From NCBI GenBank assembly GCA_009694085.1, contig SHVW01000006.1, positions 1-50,387 of the forward strand: a DNA stretch of 50,387 nt, given 5' to 3'. Position numbers and translations under genes: made by a program. Shown here one piece after another: positions 20,392 to 29,336 of the stretch (its first letter is position 1; every line of letters starts with the position of its first letter). The notes below the pieces were generated by a model. That model saw only the letters and a program-made list of their open reading frames with translations. It had not been told where the DNA came from and ran no database searches. The stretch comes from Alphaproteobacteria bacterium. GTDB taxonomy: Bacteria > Pseudomonadota > Alphaproteobacteria > SHVW01.

Positions 20392-21086
20392 CCCTGGCGC
20401 TCGCGCAGCACGAGATTGATGGAGAAGGCGGTGGCGTTGATGGCGAGCGCCAGCGCGATCAGGATGATGCCGAGGCCCAGCGCGAGGGCCAGATCGCCCT
20501 TGCTGGTTTCCAGTGCGATCGCGGTCGTCATCACGCGCGTGACCTGGTCGATATTGCCGCCCACGATCATGACCGCGCCGACCTCGGCGATGGCGCGTCC
20601 GAAGCCGGCGAGTACGACGGTCAGGAGCGAGAACCGGCCGTCCCACAACAGCGTCCACAGCGCGCGGCCGGCCCCGGCGCCGAGCGAGCGCAATTGCTCC
20701 TCGTACTCCGCCCACATGTCCTCCACGAGCTGGCGCGCCAGCGCGGCGATCAGCGGCGCGATCAGAATGGCCTGGGCGATGATCATGGCGGTGGGCGTGA
20801 ACAGCAGCCCGAACACGCCAAACGGCCCCGCGCGCGACAGCAGGAGATAAACGATCAACCCGACCACAACAGGCGGCAGCCCCATCATGGCGTTGACGGC
20901 GATGACGATCGCGCGCCTTCCGGGAAAGCGGAACACGGCGAGCGCGGCACCCAAGGGCAGGCCGATGATTGCGGCAATCGCGACGGCGCTGAGGCTCACG
21001 CGCAGCGACAGCAGCACGATCCGGCCGAGATCGGCATCGAGGCCGAAGACGAGGGCGCTGGCGAAGGCGGCGGTGAGATCGGACAT
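20388..21086 (-). CDS. tupB: Tungstate ABC transporter permease (TupB type)
   Basis: Multi-TM; LGAGAGRALWTLL…AEVGAVMIVGGNI; overlaps tupC start. Confidence 0.85.
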   Translation of the reverse strand: MSDLTAAFASALVFGLDADLGRIVLLSLRVSLSAVAIAAIIGLPLGAALAVFRFPGRRAIVIAVNAMMGLPPVVVGLIVYLLLSRAGPFGVFGLLFTPTAMIIAQAILIAPLIAALARQLVEDMWAEYEEQLRSLGAGAGRALWTLLWDGRFSLLTVVLAGFGRAIAEVGAVMIVGGNIDQVTRVMTTAIALETSKGDLALALGLGIILIALALAINATAFSINLVLRERQG

Positions 21087-21190
21087 GGCGCGATGAAATC
21101 AACCGAACGCGCGGTGTGATGTCCATCGAGAACTGACGGGAATTCGGTTGGCGGCCGTTATTTTTTCGACTGATCTCGTTCGGCGCTTCT

Positions 21191-21230
21191 CTTGCGCGCT
21201 GCGCAAGGGCAATTCTTGCGCGATGCGCAA
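21191..21230. promoter_or_regulatory. Tandem palindromes TTGCGC-N3-GCGCAA (candidate operator)
   Basis: CTTGCGCgctGCGCAAG (21191-21207) and TTGCGCgatGCGCAA (21216-21230), centres 24 bp apart, between divergent tupB and fdhD. Confidence 0.6.
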
Positions 21231-21290
21231 TGGAGATGATCGTCGATGAGATGGATTGCGATCTTTCGGGCTCGCCCCCATATTCCTCCC

Positions 21291-22190
21291 ATGCCCCTCG
21301 CACCCGCCGCCACCGACTTCCTCATCGCGCCCAACCCGGCCGATCCGCGGCTGTCCCAGCGCGTCGCCGGCACCGATCACGAGGGCAAGGCTATCGAGAC
21401 CTCGGTGCCGATGGAGCGGCCGTTGACGCTTTATCTCAACGGCCAGGAGATCGTCACCATGATGACGATCGGCGATTACCCGGATTGCCTGGCCGTGGGC
21501 TATCTGCTTAACCAGAACATGCTCAAGGCGGACGACGCGATCACCGCCATCGATTTCGACGCCGAGATCGACACCGTGGTGGTGCGCACGGCCGGGCGGA
21601 CCAATTTCGAGGACAAGCTGAAGAAGAAAACGCTGACCTCGGGCTGCGCCCAGGGCACCGCGTTCGGCGACCTCATGGAGAAGTTCGACGAGATCAAGCT
21701 GCCCGAGGACTCGCGGTTGAAGACGTCGTGGATCTACGCGCTGTCGAAGAAGATCAACACGACGCCGAGCCTTTATCTCGAGGCCGGCGCCATCCATGGC
21801 TGCGTGTTGTGCGAGGAGGACCGGCCGTTGATCTACATGGAGGATGTCGGCCGGCACAACGCGATCGACAAGATCGCGGGCTATATGTTCCTCAACCGCA
21901 TCCCGGCCCAGGGCAAGATTTTCTATACCACGGGGCGGCTGACCTCGGAGATGGTGATCAAGACGGTGCAGATGCGTATCCCGATCGTGATCTCGCGCTC
22001 CGGCTTCACGGCCTGGGGCGTCGAGCTGGCGCGCCAGGCCGGGCTCACCCTGATCGGGCGCGCCAAGGGCAAGCGTTTCATCGCGCTCTCGGGCCAGCAC
22101 CGCATTATCTACGACGCCGATCCCCACGCGGTGGCGGAGGAGGGCGTCCGCCACGCGCGCAAGGCCGGTGCGGACGACGATGGGAATTAG
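21291..22190 (+). CDS. fdhD: Formate dehydrogenase accessory sulfurtransferase FdhD
   Basis: SGCAQGTAFGDLM, YMEDVGRHNAIDKIAGY, TGRLTSEMVIK, SRSGFTAWGVELA. Confidence 0.92.
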   Translation: MPLAPAATDFLIAPNPADPRLSQRVAGTDHEGKAIETSVPMERPLTLYLNGQEIVTMMTIGDYPDCLAVGYLLNQNMLKADDAITAIDFDAEIDTVVVRTAGRTNFEDKLKKKTLTSGCAQGTAFGDLMEKFDEIKLPEDSRLKTSWIYALSKKINTTPSLYLEAGAIHGCVLCEEDRPLIYMEDVGRHNAIDKIAGYMFLNRIPAQGKIFYTTGRLTSEMVIKTVQMRIPIVISRSGFTAWGVELARQAGLTLIGRAKGKRFIALSGQHRIIYDADPHAVAEEGVRHARKAGADDDGN

Positions 22191-22211
22191 CCGCCGCTTC
22201 GGCCGGCGGCC

Positions 22212-22847
22212 GTGATCGTCGCCGGCATTCTGCTCGCCGGCGGTCAGTCCAGGCGCATGGGCGGCGGCGACAAATGCCTGCGCCTGCTCGGCGGTCGCAC
22301 CATCCTTGCCCGCATCGTCGAGCGCGCCCAGCCCCAGGTGGCGGCGCTCGCCGTCAATGCCAATGGCGATGCCGCGCGTTTCGCCGATTACGGGCTTCCC
22401 GTGGTCGCCGATAGCGTCGCGGGCTTCGTCGGCCCCCTTGCCGGCGTGCTCGCCGGGTTGGATTGGGCGGCACTCGCCGTGCCCGCGGCCAGCCATGTCG
22501 CCAGCTTCGCCACGGATGCGCCGTTCCTGCCGCTCGATCTGGTCGCACGCCTGAGCGATGCCGTCGTCTCCGGCGCCGATCTGGCCTGTGCCGCGTCTGG
22601 TGGCCAGGCCCACCCCGTGTTCGGCCTGTGGCCGGTCCGCTTGCGCGAAGCACTGCGCCGCGCGCTCGTCGAGGACGAGATACGCAAGGTCGATGCATGG
22701 ACCGCGCGCTATCGGCTGGTCCAGGTCGGTTTTGCCGCCGAACCCGTCGATCCCTTCTTCAATACCAACAGGCCGGAGGATTTGGTTCAGGCGGAGCGGC
22801 TGCTGGCAAGGGAAATTGGGACCCCTCCGGCCAAATTCGCGACTTGA
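22212..22847 (+). CDS. mobA: Molybdenum cofactor guanylyltransferase
   Basis: AGILLAGGQSRRMGGGDKCLRLLGG, ATDAPFLPLDLV, NTNRPEDL. Confidence 0.9.
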   Translation: MIVAGILLAGGQSRRMGGGDKCLRLLGGRTILARIVERAQPQVAALAVNANGDAARFADYGLPVVADSVAGFVGPLAGVLAGLDWAALAVPAASHVASFATDAPFLPLDLVARLSDAVVSGADLACAASGGQAHPVFGLWPVRLREALRRALVEDEIRKVDAWTARYRLVQVGFAAEPVDPFFNTNRPEDLVQAERLLAREIGTPPAKFAT

Positions 22848-22940
22848 ATCAAATGCTAGTCAAACATGGCCCATGGCCATGGCTGATGGGAACTGCTAAA
22901 ATATTTCTGCCTTAAGCAACAATATCCCCTCGAGGGTAAA

Positions 22941-23309
22941 ATGCGATACGTCTTTATGGCCTTAGCCGTCTTGAGCGCGTTGATCGTCGGCGCGATCGAT
23001 TCCAGCCAAGCATTCGCCCAGAAGAAGGTTGAGGAATGCCGCGACGAGCGCCGCAAAGGCGGTCAGGGCCCGCTAGCAGGCCCAACAGATCTCATTTTTG
23101 TCCAGAACGAGGTTGCCGTTCCCGTCTACTACCGCGTCTGCAATTGGGAACACACGATGAAGCAGGCCGAGCTGCCCAAAGCCAATGCCGGCAAGTGCAT
23201 CCGCGTGCCGTTTCCGGCGACCTTCGAGAAGCTGCGCAGCATCTCGGTTGAAATATCGGTCAAGCTGGATGACCGGGATAAATGCAACGTCAACATCCCG
23301 ATCGGCTAA
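22941..23309 (+). CDS. Secreted hypothetical protein, possibly prematurely terminated
   Basis: Signal peptide MRYVFMALAVLSALIVGAI…; in-frame coding-like sequence continues after TAA to 23378. Confidence 0.5.
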   Translation: MRYVFMALAVLSALIVGAIDSSQAFAQKKVEECRDERRKGGQGPLAGPTDLIFVQNEVAVPVYYRVCNWEHTMKQAELPKANAGKCIRVPFPATFEKLRSISVEISVKLDDRDKCNVNIPIG

Positions 23310-23417
23310 AAAATCATCGTCGAAGGCGAGCGCGAGCGCATCAAATGCCGCATCGCCAAGCACGAAGAGGGAAAGTGAATCGAGATCCCTTAGTTTGTTT
23401 TAGCGGCTTAGACTTGA

Positions 23418-23942
23418 ATGCCGATGGCGTTCAGTGAGCACTTGCCTATCGGCATCGTCGTCGAGCGGCGCAAGCTAACCAATCCGTGGCAAGAATTCGG
23501 CTGGAGCACGGCCGCTGTCGTGCTCGATCCGCCGGAGAGCCTGGATTTCGGCAGATTGCTGGAGCAGGGCGAGGGCTGGGCGCGATTTTATGCCGGCCTC
23601 CTGCCGATCGAATTGCATCGCCGCCACACCGCTAGCTATCGCGACAATATGATGACCGGCCGGCCCCAGGTTTACGTGGTTCTGCGCAAGAGCGAGAGCG
23701 CCGGCGAACTCGCCTATCACCCCGTTCTTGCCACGATCGCACCGGACGAGGCCCAGATCTACCTCGACACGGGAGAAGACCTGGTCGACACCGTCGTCAT
23801 GCCCGAACCGGTTCAAGCCTGGGTCGATCGCTTCATCGACGCCCACCATGTCGAGGCGCCGGTCTATAAGCGTCAGCGCAAGCCTTACGATCCGCGCAAG
23901 GGCGGCATGCCTGGACAGGGGCCAGGGCGGGGTGGATCATGA
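23418..23942 (+). CDS. DUF3305 domain protein
   Basis: LPIGIVVERRKLTNPWQEFGWSTAAVVLDPPE and position immediately before DUF3306 in an FDH cluster. Confidence 0.75.
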   Translation: MPMAFSEHLPIGIVVERRKLTNPWQEFGWSTAAVVLDPPESLDFGRLLEQGEGWARFYAGLLPIELHRRHTASYRDNMMTGRPQVYVVLRKSESAGELAYHPVLATIAPDEAQIYLDTGEDLVDTVVMPEPVQAWVDRFIDAHHVEAPVYKRQRKPYDPRKGGMPGQGPGRGGS

Positions 23943-24499
23943 GCGAGGATGGCTTTCTCGGGCGATGGTCGCGCCTGAAGCGGGCGCAGGTGAAACCTGC
24001 GCCGCCGGCCGTTGCGGTCGAACCGGCACCGGTTCCCCACCTACCGGCAAAGTCTGACGAGGCCAATCCGCCAAAGCTGGCGATCCGGGCGGAGGATTTA
24101 CCGCCAATCGATGGCCTGACTATGAAGTCCGACATATCGGCTTTTCTTCAAGAGGGCGTGCCGGAAGATCTGAAAAACCTGGCGCTGCGGAAGATATGGG
24201 CGAGCGATCCGTTTCTGGCCAATCCCGATCCGTTGGACATCCATAACCTCGACTACACCATGCCCGTGCTGACCGAGGCGGTGAAGACTTTGTACCAGGT
24301 GGGTCGCGGCATGGTGCTACCCGAGGATGAAAAGAAGGCCCCGACTGCGCCCGGCGAATCGGAGGCGATGCCAGCGCCCGCCGCGGTGGCGACTGCCACG
24401 GAGCCTGTTGCCGAATTGCCGCCAATGGCGGTGCCCGAGGTTCCGATTTCGGTTGCCGTCGCACCTCTACCGGTGACAGACCCGGCAAAATCGGGCTGA
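23939..24499 (+). CDS. DUF3306 domain protein
   Basis: EDGFLGRWSRLKRAQVK…DISAFLQEGVPEDLKNLALRKIWASDPFLANPDPLDIHNLDYT. Confidence 0.8.
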   Translation: MSEDGFLGRWSRLKRAQVKPAPPAVAVEPAPVPHLPAKSDEANPPKLAIRAEDLPPIDGLTMKSDISAFLQEGVPEDLKNLALRKIWASDPFLANPDPLDIHNLDYTMPVLTEAVKTLYQVGRGMVLPEDEKKAPTAPGESEAMPAPAAVATATEPVAELPPMAVPEVPISVAVAPLPVTDPAKSG

Positions 24500-24596
24500 T
24501 TTCCGTTCATCCCGTGGCTATCGACAATGGCCACAGGAACTTTGTTATTTTTCTAAGCTTTAAGCCGTCTTGCAAGCCATGCATGGGGCTTGACGC

Positions 24597-24614
24597 TGCA
24601 TCGCGCCCGATGCA
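24597..24614. promoter_or_regulatory. Inverted repeat TGCATCG-CGCC-CGATGCA upstream of the HTH-TorD gene (candidate autoregulatory operator)
   Basis: Perfect 7-bp arms, 4-nt spacer, 12 bp before ATG 24627. Confidence 0.5.
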
Positions 24615-24626
24615 AGCTTGGCGGGT

Positions 24627-25424
24627 ATGAAACTTAAAGAATACTTTGCGAGGGAGGGAATGACGGCGTCGCAGTTTGCGGCACGCATCGGTCGTGCCGT
24701 GTCGACCGTAACCCGCCTCGCCAATGGCGAAACCGTCCCGGAACCAGAAACCATTGCCAAGATCGTCGAGGCAACGGGCGGTGCCGTGCAGCCCAATGAT
24801 TTTTTCCTGACCCAATCGCCGCTACAAGCAGCCGACAATGCCGACGTGGCCGAGGAAGACTTGTTGCGCGCCCAGTGCTATCGCCTGCTGGCGCGACTAT
24901 TGGCGAGCCCACCCGATGGCGAGACGCTGGGTGTGGTCCGCGCGCTCCAAGGCGACGGCTCGCCCTTCGGTCAGACGTTGAATGCGTTGGCCGCGGTCGC
25001 GCGACAGACTGGCGCCGAAGCGGCGGCGGAAGAATTCCATGCCCTGTTCATCGGCATGCCCCAGGGCGAGTTGACGCCCTTCAGTTCCTATTACCTCACC
25101 GGCTTCCTGCACGAAAAACCGCTGGCGGCGTTGCGCGGCGATCTGGCGCGGTTGGGCCTGGCGGGTGCGGCGGATAGCCATCAATCGGAAGACCACATGG
25201 CCGCGCTGTGCGAGGCGATGGCGTGCCTGATCACCGGGGCCTATGGCCGGCCGGTCGATCTGGCTGCCCAACGCCGCTTTTTCGACGCCCATCTCGGCTC
25301 ATGGGCTCACCGCTTCTTCCAGGATTTGGAGGGCGCGAAATCGGCCGTTTTCTTCATGCCGGTCGGCCGCCTGGGCCGGCTGTTCATGGACGTGGAAACG
25401 CAGGCATTCGACATGGCGGCTTAA
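24627..25424 (+). CDS. XRE/Cro-like HTH domain fused to a TorD/DmsD-family molybdoenzyme chaperone
   Basis: N-term MKLKEYFAREGMTASQFAARIGRAVSTVTRLANGETVPEPETIAKIVEATGG (HTH); C-term LLRAQCYRLLARLLASPP…EEFHALFIGMPQGELTPFSSYYLTGFLHEKPLAALRGDLARLGL…SEDHMAALCEAMACLI (TorD-like); single uninterrupted ORF. Confidence 0.8.
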   Translation: MKLKEYFAREGMTASQFAARIGRAVSTVTRLANGETVPEPETIAKIVEATGGAVQPNDFFLTQSPLQAADNADVAEEDLLRAQCYRLLARLLASPPDGETLGVVRALQGDGSPFGQTLNALAAVARQTGAEAAAEEFHALFIGMPQGELTPFSSYYLTGFLHEKPLAALRGDLARLGLAGAADSHQSEDHMAALCEAMACLITGAYGRPVDLAAQRRFFDAHLGSWAHRFFQDLEGAKSAVFFMPVGRLGRLFMDVETQAFDMAA

Positions 25425-25464
25425 GGCTGCCAGGTCGCGTCGTTTTGGATAGGGAGATTGACCC

Positions 25465-25665
25465 ATGCAGGACAAACCGAAATCGAAACAGATCGCGCGC
25501 CGCGCGTTCTTTCGCACAGCCACGGTCGGCGCGACGGCAGCCGGCGTGGCCGCCCTTGGACTGAGCGCGCCCAAGGCCCAGGCCCAACCGGGCACGGAAG
25601 GTTCTTCGGCGGGCTACCGCGAGACCGACCACGTCAAGCGCGTTTACGCGCTGTCGCGCTTCTAG
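25465..25665 (+). CDS. Formate dehydrogenase region Tat-signal small protein
   Basis: RRAFFRTATVGATAAGVAALGLSAPKA Tat motif, 66 aa, directly before FDH alpha. Confidence 0.8.
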   Translation: MQDKPKSKQIARRAFFRTATVGATAAGVAALGLSAPKAQAQPGTEGSSAGYRETDHVKRVYALSRF

Positions 25666-25692
25666 CGTCATTCGAGAGCAAGGAGACATCTG

Positions 25693-28587
25693 ATGCTCAC
25701 CAAAAAGAGCAACGGGTCGGCCGCCGGCCCACGCATGACGAAGGCGCTGACTGCCTTGACCGGCGCGGCGATCGATCGTCGTAGCTTCCTGAAGCGTTCC
25801 GGCCTCGCCGCGAGCGGTCTTGCCGCTGCCGCCGGCCTCAAGGCCGGGCTGGTCGGTCAGGCCGACGCCGCGACCGCAGCCGCCAATTCCGGCGCGGTCA
25901 AGCTGGTCAAGAACATCTGTACCCATTGCTCGGTCGGCTGCACGGTCACCGCCGAGGTGGTCAACGGCGTGTGGATCGGCCAGGAGCCGAGCTTCGACAG
26001 CCCGTTCAATCTGGGCGCCCATTGCGCCAAGGGTGCCGCCATCCGCGAGCACGCTCATGGCGAGCGCCGGCTGAAGAGTCCGATGAAGCTGGTCGGTGGC
26101 AAGTGGCAGAAGATCGGCTGGGATCAGGCAATCAATGAGGTCGGCGACAAGATGCTGGATATCCGGCAGAAATCGGGACCCGACTCGGTGTACTGGCTCG
26201 GTTCGGCCAAATTCTCTAACGAGCAAGCCTATCTGATCCGCAAATTCGCCGCCTTCTGGGGCACCAACAACGTCGATCACCAAGCGCGCATTTGCCATTC
26301 GACCACGGTCGCCGGCGTGGCCCAGACTTGGGGCTACGGCGCGATGACCAACTCGTACAACGACATTCATAACAGTCGCGCGATCTTCCTGATCGGCGGC
26401 AATCCGGCCGAGGCTCATCCGGTCTCGCTGCTTCATCTGTTGAAGGCCAAGGAGCAGAATGGCGCGCCCCTGATCGTGTGCGACCCGCGCTTTACGCGCA
26501 CGGCCGCCCATGCGACGGAGTATGTGCGCTTCCGCCCGGGCACCGACGTGCCCCTGATCCACGGCATCCTGCACCACATCTTCGCCAACGGATGGGAAGA
26601 CAAGGAATTCATCCGCAAGCGCGTGTGGGGTATGGACCAGATCAAGGCCGAAGCTGCCAAGTGGACGCCGGAGGAAGTCGAGCGCGTCACCGGCGTGCCC
26701 GGCTCGCAGCTTCTGCGCGTCGCGCGCACCATGGCGACCAACAAACCCGGCACCGTGATCTGGTGCATGGGCGTGACTCAGCACCATGTCGGCAACAACA
26801 ACACGCGCATCCTGTGTGTGCTGCAATTGGCGCTCGGCAATGTCGGCGTCGCCGGTGGCGGCACCAACATCTTCCGCGGCCATGACAATGTGCAGGGCGC
26901 CACCGACCTCGGCCTCGATGTCTCCACCTTGCCCGGCTATTACGGCTTAGTCCCTGGCGCCTGGGCCCATTGGGCGCGGGTGTGGGACGTCTCGGTCGAC
27001 TACCTCAAGGGCCGCTTCAAGGACGACAAGCATATGGAGAAGCCGGGCATCCCGGTCTCTCGCTGGGCCGATGGCGTGCTCGAGGCGAAGGAGAATATCG
27101 ATCAGCCCGATAGTCTGAAGGCCATGGTCTATTGGGGCCACGCGCCGAACTCTCAGGCTCGCTTGCCCGACTTCAAGAAGGCCATGGACAAGCTCGACCT
27201 GCTGGTGGTGATCGATCCCTATCCGACCATGACCGCGGTCATGCACGACCGTAAGGACGGGGTCTATCTGCTGCCCGCTTGCACCCAGCTTGAGATCGAC
27301 GGCTCGCGCACCGCGTCGAACCGCTCGCTCCAATGGGGCTACCAGATCATGAAGCCTCTGTTCGAGTCGAAATCGGACCACGAGATCGCTTATCTCTTCG
27401 CCAAGAAGTTCGGCTACGAGAAGGAGATGTTTAAGAACATCAAGGTCGACGGCACCGTGCCGTTGCCGGAATCCATTCTCGGCGAGATCAATCGCGGCGT
27501 GTGGACGATCGGCTATTCCGGCATCTCGGCCGACCGCCTGAAGAAGCACTTGGACAACCAGGCGACCTTCGATCGCACGACACTGCGCGCCAATGGCGGG
27601 CCGTGCGATGGCGAGTTCTATGGTCTGCCTTGGCCGTGTTGGGGCACGCCGGAGATGAAGCATCCGGGCACGCCGAACCTGTACGACAATTCCAAGCCGG
27701 TGGCCGAGGGCGGGCTCGCCTTCCGCAACCTGTTCGGGGTTGAGCGGAACGGTGAGAACCTGCTGGCCGACGGCGCCTACAATGTCGGTTCGGAGATCAA
27801 GGACGGCTATCCTCAGTTCACCCTGGGCGTGCTCAAGAAGCTCGGCTGGGACAAGGATCTGACGGAAGCCGAGATGGCCGCGATCAACCGGGTCGGCGGC
27901 AGCGCTCCCGATAACGTGTCCTGGGCGAACGATTTGTCCGGCGGCATCATCCGGGTGGCGATCAAGCATGGCTGCGCGCCGTTCGGCAATGCCAAGGCCC
28001 GTGCCGTGGCGTGGAACTTCCCGGACCCAGTGCCTTTGCATCGCGAGCCGCTTTACACGACGCGGCGCGATCTGGTCGAGAAGTACCCGACCTGGGACGA
28101 CCGTAAGAGCTTCAATCGCCTGCCCACGCTCTACAAGAGCATCCAGGCCAAGGACGTGTCGAAGGAGTTCCCGATCATCCTGACCTCGGGACGGTTGGTC
28201 GAATACGAGGGCGGCGGTGACGAGACTCGGTCTAATCCGTGGCTCGCCGAGTTGCAGCAGGACATGTTCGTCGAGATCAACCCGTTCGACGCCAACCAGG
28301 CCGGCATCAAGGACGGCCAGATGGTGTGGGTGCATTCGCCGAACGGTGCGGATACGCGGCTGAAGGTCAAGGCGATGATCACCGAACGGGTCGGCAAGGG
28401 CGTCGCCTTCATGCCGTTCCATTTCGGCGGCCATTGGATGGGCAAGAACCTGCGCGATCGGTATCCCGCCGGCGCCGACCCCTATGTGCTGGGCGAGGCT
28501 GCCAACACCGCAACCACCTATGGCTACGATTCGGTGACCCAGATGCAGGAAACCAAAGTCACCCTCTGCCGTATCGAGAAAGCGTAA
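25693..28587 (+). CDS. fdhA: Formate dehydrogenase alpha subunit (Cys-type, Tat-exported)
   Basis: Tat signal RRSFLKRSGLAASG; CTHCSVGCTV…HCAKGAA 4Fe-4S site; ARICHSTTVAGVA active site with Cys; molybdopterin oxidoreductase throughout. Confidence 0.95.
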   Translation: MLTKKSNGSAAGPRMTKALTALTGAAIDRRSFLKRSGLAASGLAAAAGLKAGLVGQADAATAAANSGAVKLVKNICTHCSVGCTVTAEVVNGVWIGQEPSFDSPFNLGAHCAKGAAIREHAHGERRLKSPMKLVGGKWQKIGWDQAINEVGDKMLDIRQKSGPDSVYWLGSAKFSNEQAYLIRKFAAFWGTNNVDHQARICHSTTVAGVAQTWGYGAMTNSYNDIHNSRAIFLIGGNPAEAHPVSLLHLLKAKEQNGAPLIVCDPRFTRTAAHATEYVRFRPGTDVPLIHGILHHIFANGWEDKEFIRKRVWGMDQIKAEAAKWTPEEVERVTGVPGSQLLRVARTMATNKPGTVIWCMGVTQHHVGNNNTRILCVLQLALGNVGVAGGGTNIFRGHDNVQGATDLGLDVSTLPGYYGLVPGAWAHWARVWDVSVDYLKGRFKDDKHMEKPGIPVSRWADGVLEAKENIDQPDSLKAMVYWGHAPNSQARLPDFKKAMDKLDLLVVIDPYPTMTAVMHDRKDGVYLLPACTQLEIDGSRTASNRSLQWGYQIMKPLFESKSDHEIAYLFAKKFGYEKEMFKNIKVDGTVPLPESILGEINRGVWTIGYSGISADRLKKHLDNQATFDRTTLRANGGPCDGEFYGLPWPCWGTPEMKHPGTPNLYDNSKPVAEGGLAFRNLFGVERNGENLLADGAYNVGSEIKDGYPQFTLGVLKKLGWDKDLTEAEMAAINRVGGSAPDNVSWANDLSGGIIRVAIKHGCAPFGNAKARAVAWNFPDPVPLHREPLYTTRRDLVEKYPTWDDRKSFNRLPTLYKSIQAKDVSKEFPIILTSGRLVEYEGGGDETRSNPWLAELQQDMFVEINPFDANQAGIKDGQMVWVHSPNGADTRLKVKAMITERVGKGVAFMPFHFGGHWMGKNLRDRYPAGADPYVLGEAANTATTYGYDSVTQMQETKVTLCRIEKA

Positions 28588-28599
28588 GGAGTCCGAACC

Positions 28600-29196
28600 A
28601 TGGCCCGCATGAAATTCCTTTGCGACGCCGAGCGCTGCATCGAGTGCAACGCCTGCGTCACCGCCTGCAAGAACGAGCACGAGGTGCCGTGGGGCGTGAA
28701 CCGACGCCGCGTCGTCACCATCAATGACGGCAAGCCCGGCGAGCGCTCCATCTCGGTCGCCTGCATGCATTGTTCCGACGCGCCCTGCAAGGCCGTCTGC
28801 CCCGTCGATTGCTTCTACACCACCGACGAAGGCATCGTGCTGCACAACAAGGATCTGTGCATCGGCTGTGGTTATTGCTTCTACGCCTGTCCCTTCGGCG
28901 CGCCGCAATATCCGCAGGCCTCCAATTTCGGTAGCCGCGGCAAGATGGATAAGTGCACCTTCTGCGCTGGCGGCCCCGAAAAAGCCCATTCCGATGCCGA
29001 ATACAAGAAATACGGCCGTAACCGTATCGCCGAGGGCAAATTGCCGCTATGCGCGGAGATGTGCTCGACCAAGGCGTTGCTGGGTGGCGATGGCGACGCC
29101 ATCTCGGCGATCTATCGCGAGCGTGTGGTTGCACGCGGCTTCGGCTCCGGCGCATGGGGTTGGGGCACGGCCTACCAGGCCAAGTCGGGCTCCTAG
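28600..29196 (+). CDS. fdhB: Formate dehydrogenase beta subunit, 4Fe-4S
   Basis: CIECNACVTACKNEHEVPWG, CMHCSDAPCKAVCPVDCFY, CIGCGYCFYACPFGAPQ. Confidence 0.93.
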   Translation: MARMKFLCDAERCIECNACVTACKNEHEVPWGVNRRRVVTINDGKPGERSISVACMHCSDAPCKAVCPVDCFYTTDEGIVLHNKDLCIGCGYCFYACPFGAPQYPQASNFGSRGKMDKCTFCAGGPEKAHSDAEYKKYGRNRIAEGKLPLCAEMCSTKALLGGDGDAISAIYRERVVARGFGSGAWGWGTAYQAKSGS

Positions 29197-29336
29197 CGGG
29201 GACGGAGGCGCGACAAGGTTATGTCAACGACGGGGGCGGTGGGTTGCCGCCCCCGATCGTGAACAGCCTTGGATTGAGAGCGAGCCCGGCAAGCCGGCCT
29301 GTCGAGCCGGTGCGGGACGAGTGGGAGGAGCAGGTC

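Noticed and set aside
21099-22613. 504-aa minus-strand ORF opposite fdhD/mobA
   Set aside because: Antisense shadow of two clearly coding genes.
22860-22890. CATGG-rich near-palindrome (tggcccatggccatggctgatggg) after mobA
   Set aside because: Short, imperfect, no promoter or terminator context that I can support.
25384-26883. 499-aa minus-strand ORF opposite TorD/FDH alpha
   Set aside because: Antisense shadow; low-complexity His/Arg/Gly/Asp composition, no recognisable motif.
25693-28587. Selenocysteine FDH (UGA readthrough)
   Set aside because: The active-site position reads as Cys (ARICHSTTVAGVA) with no in-frame UGA.
26947-28989. 680-aa minus-strand ORF opposite FDH alpha/beta
   Set aside because: Shadow ORF of GC-rich codon usage; the plus strand encodes recognisable FDH subunits.
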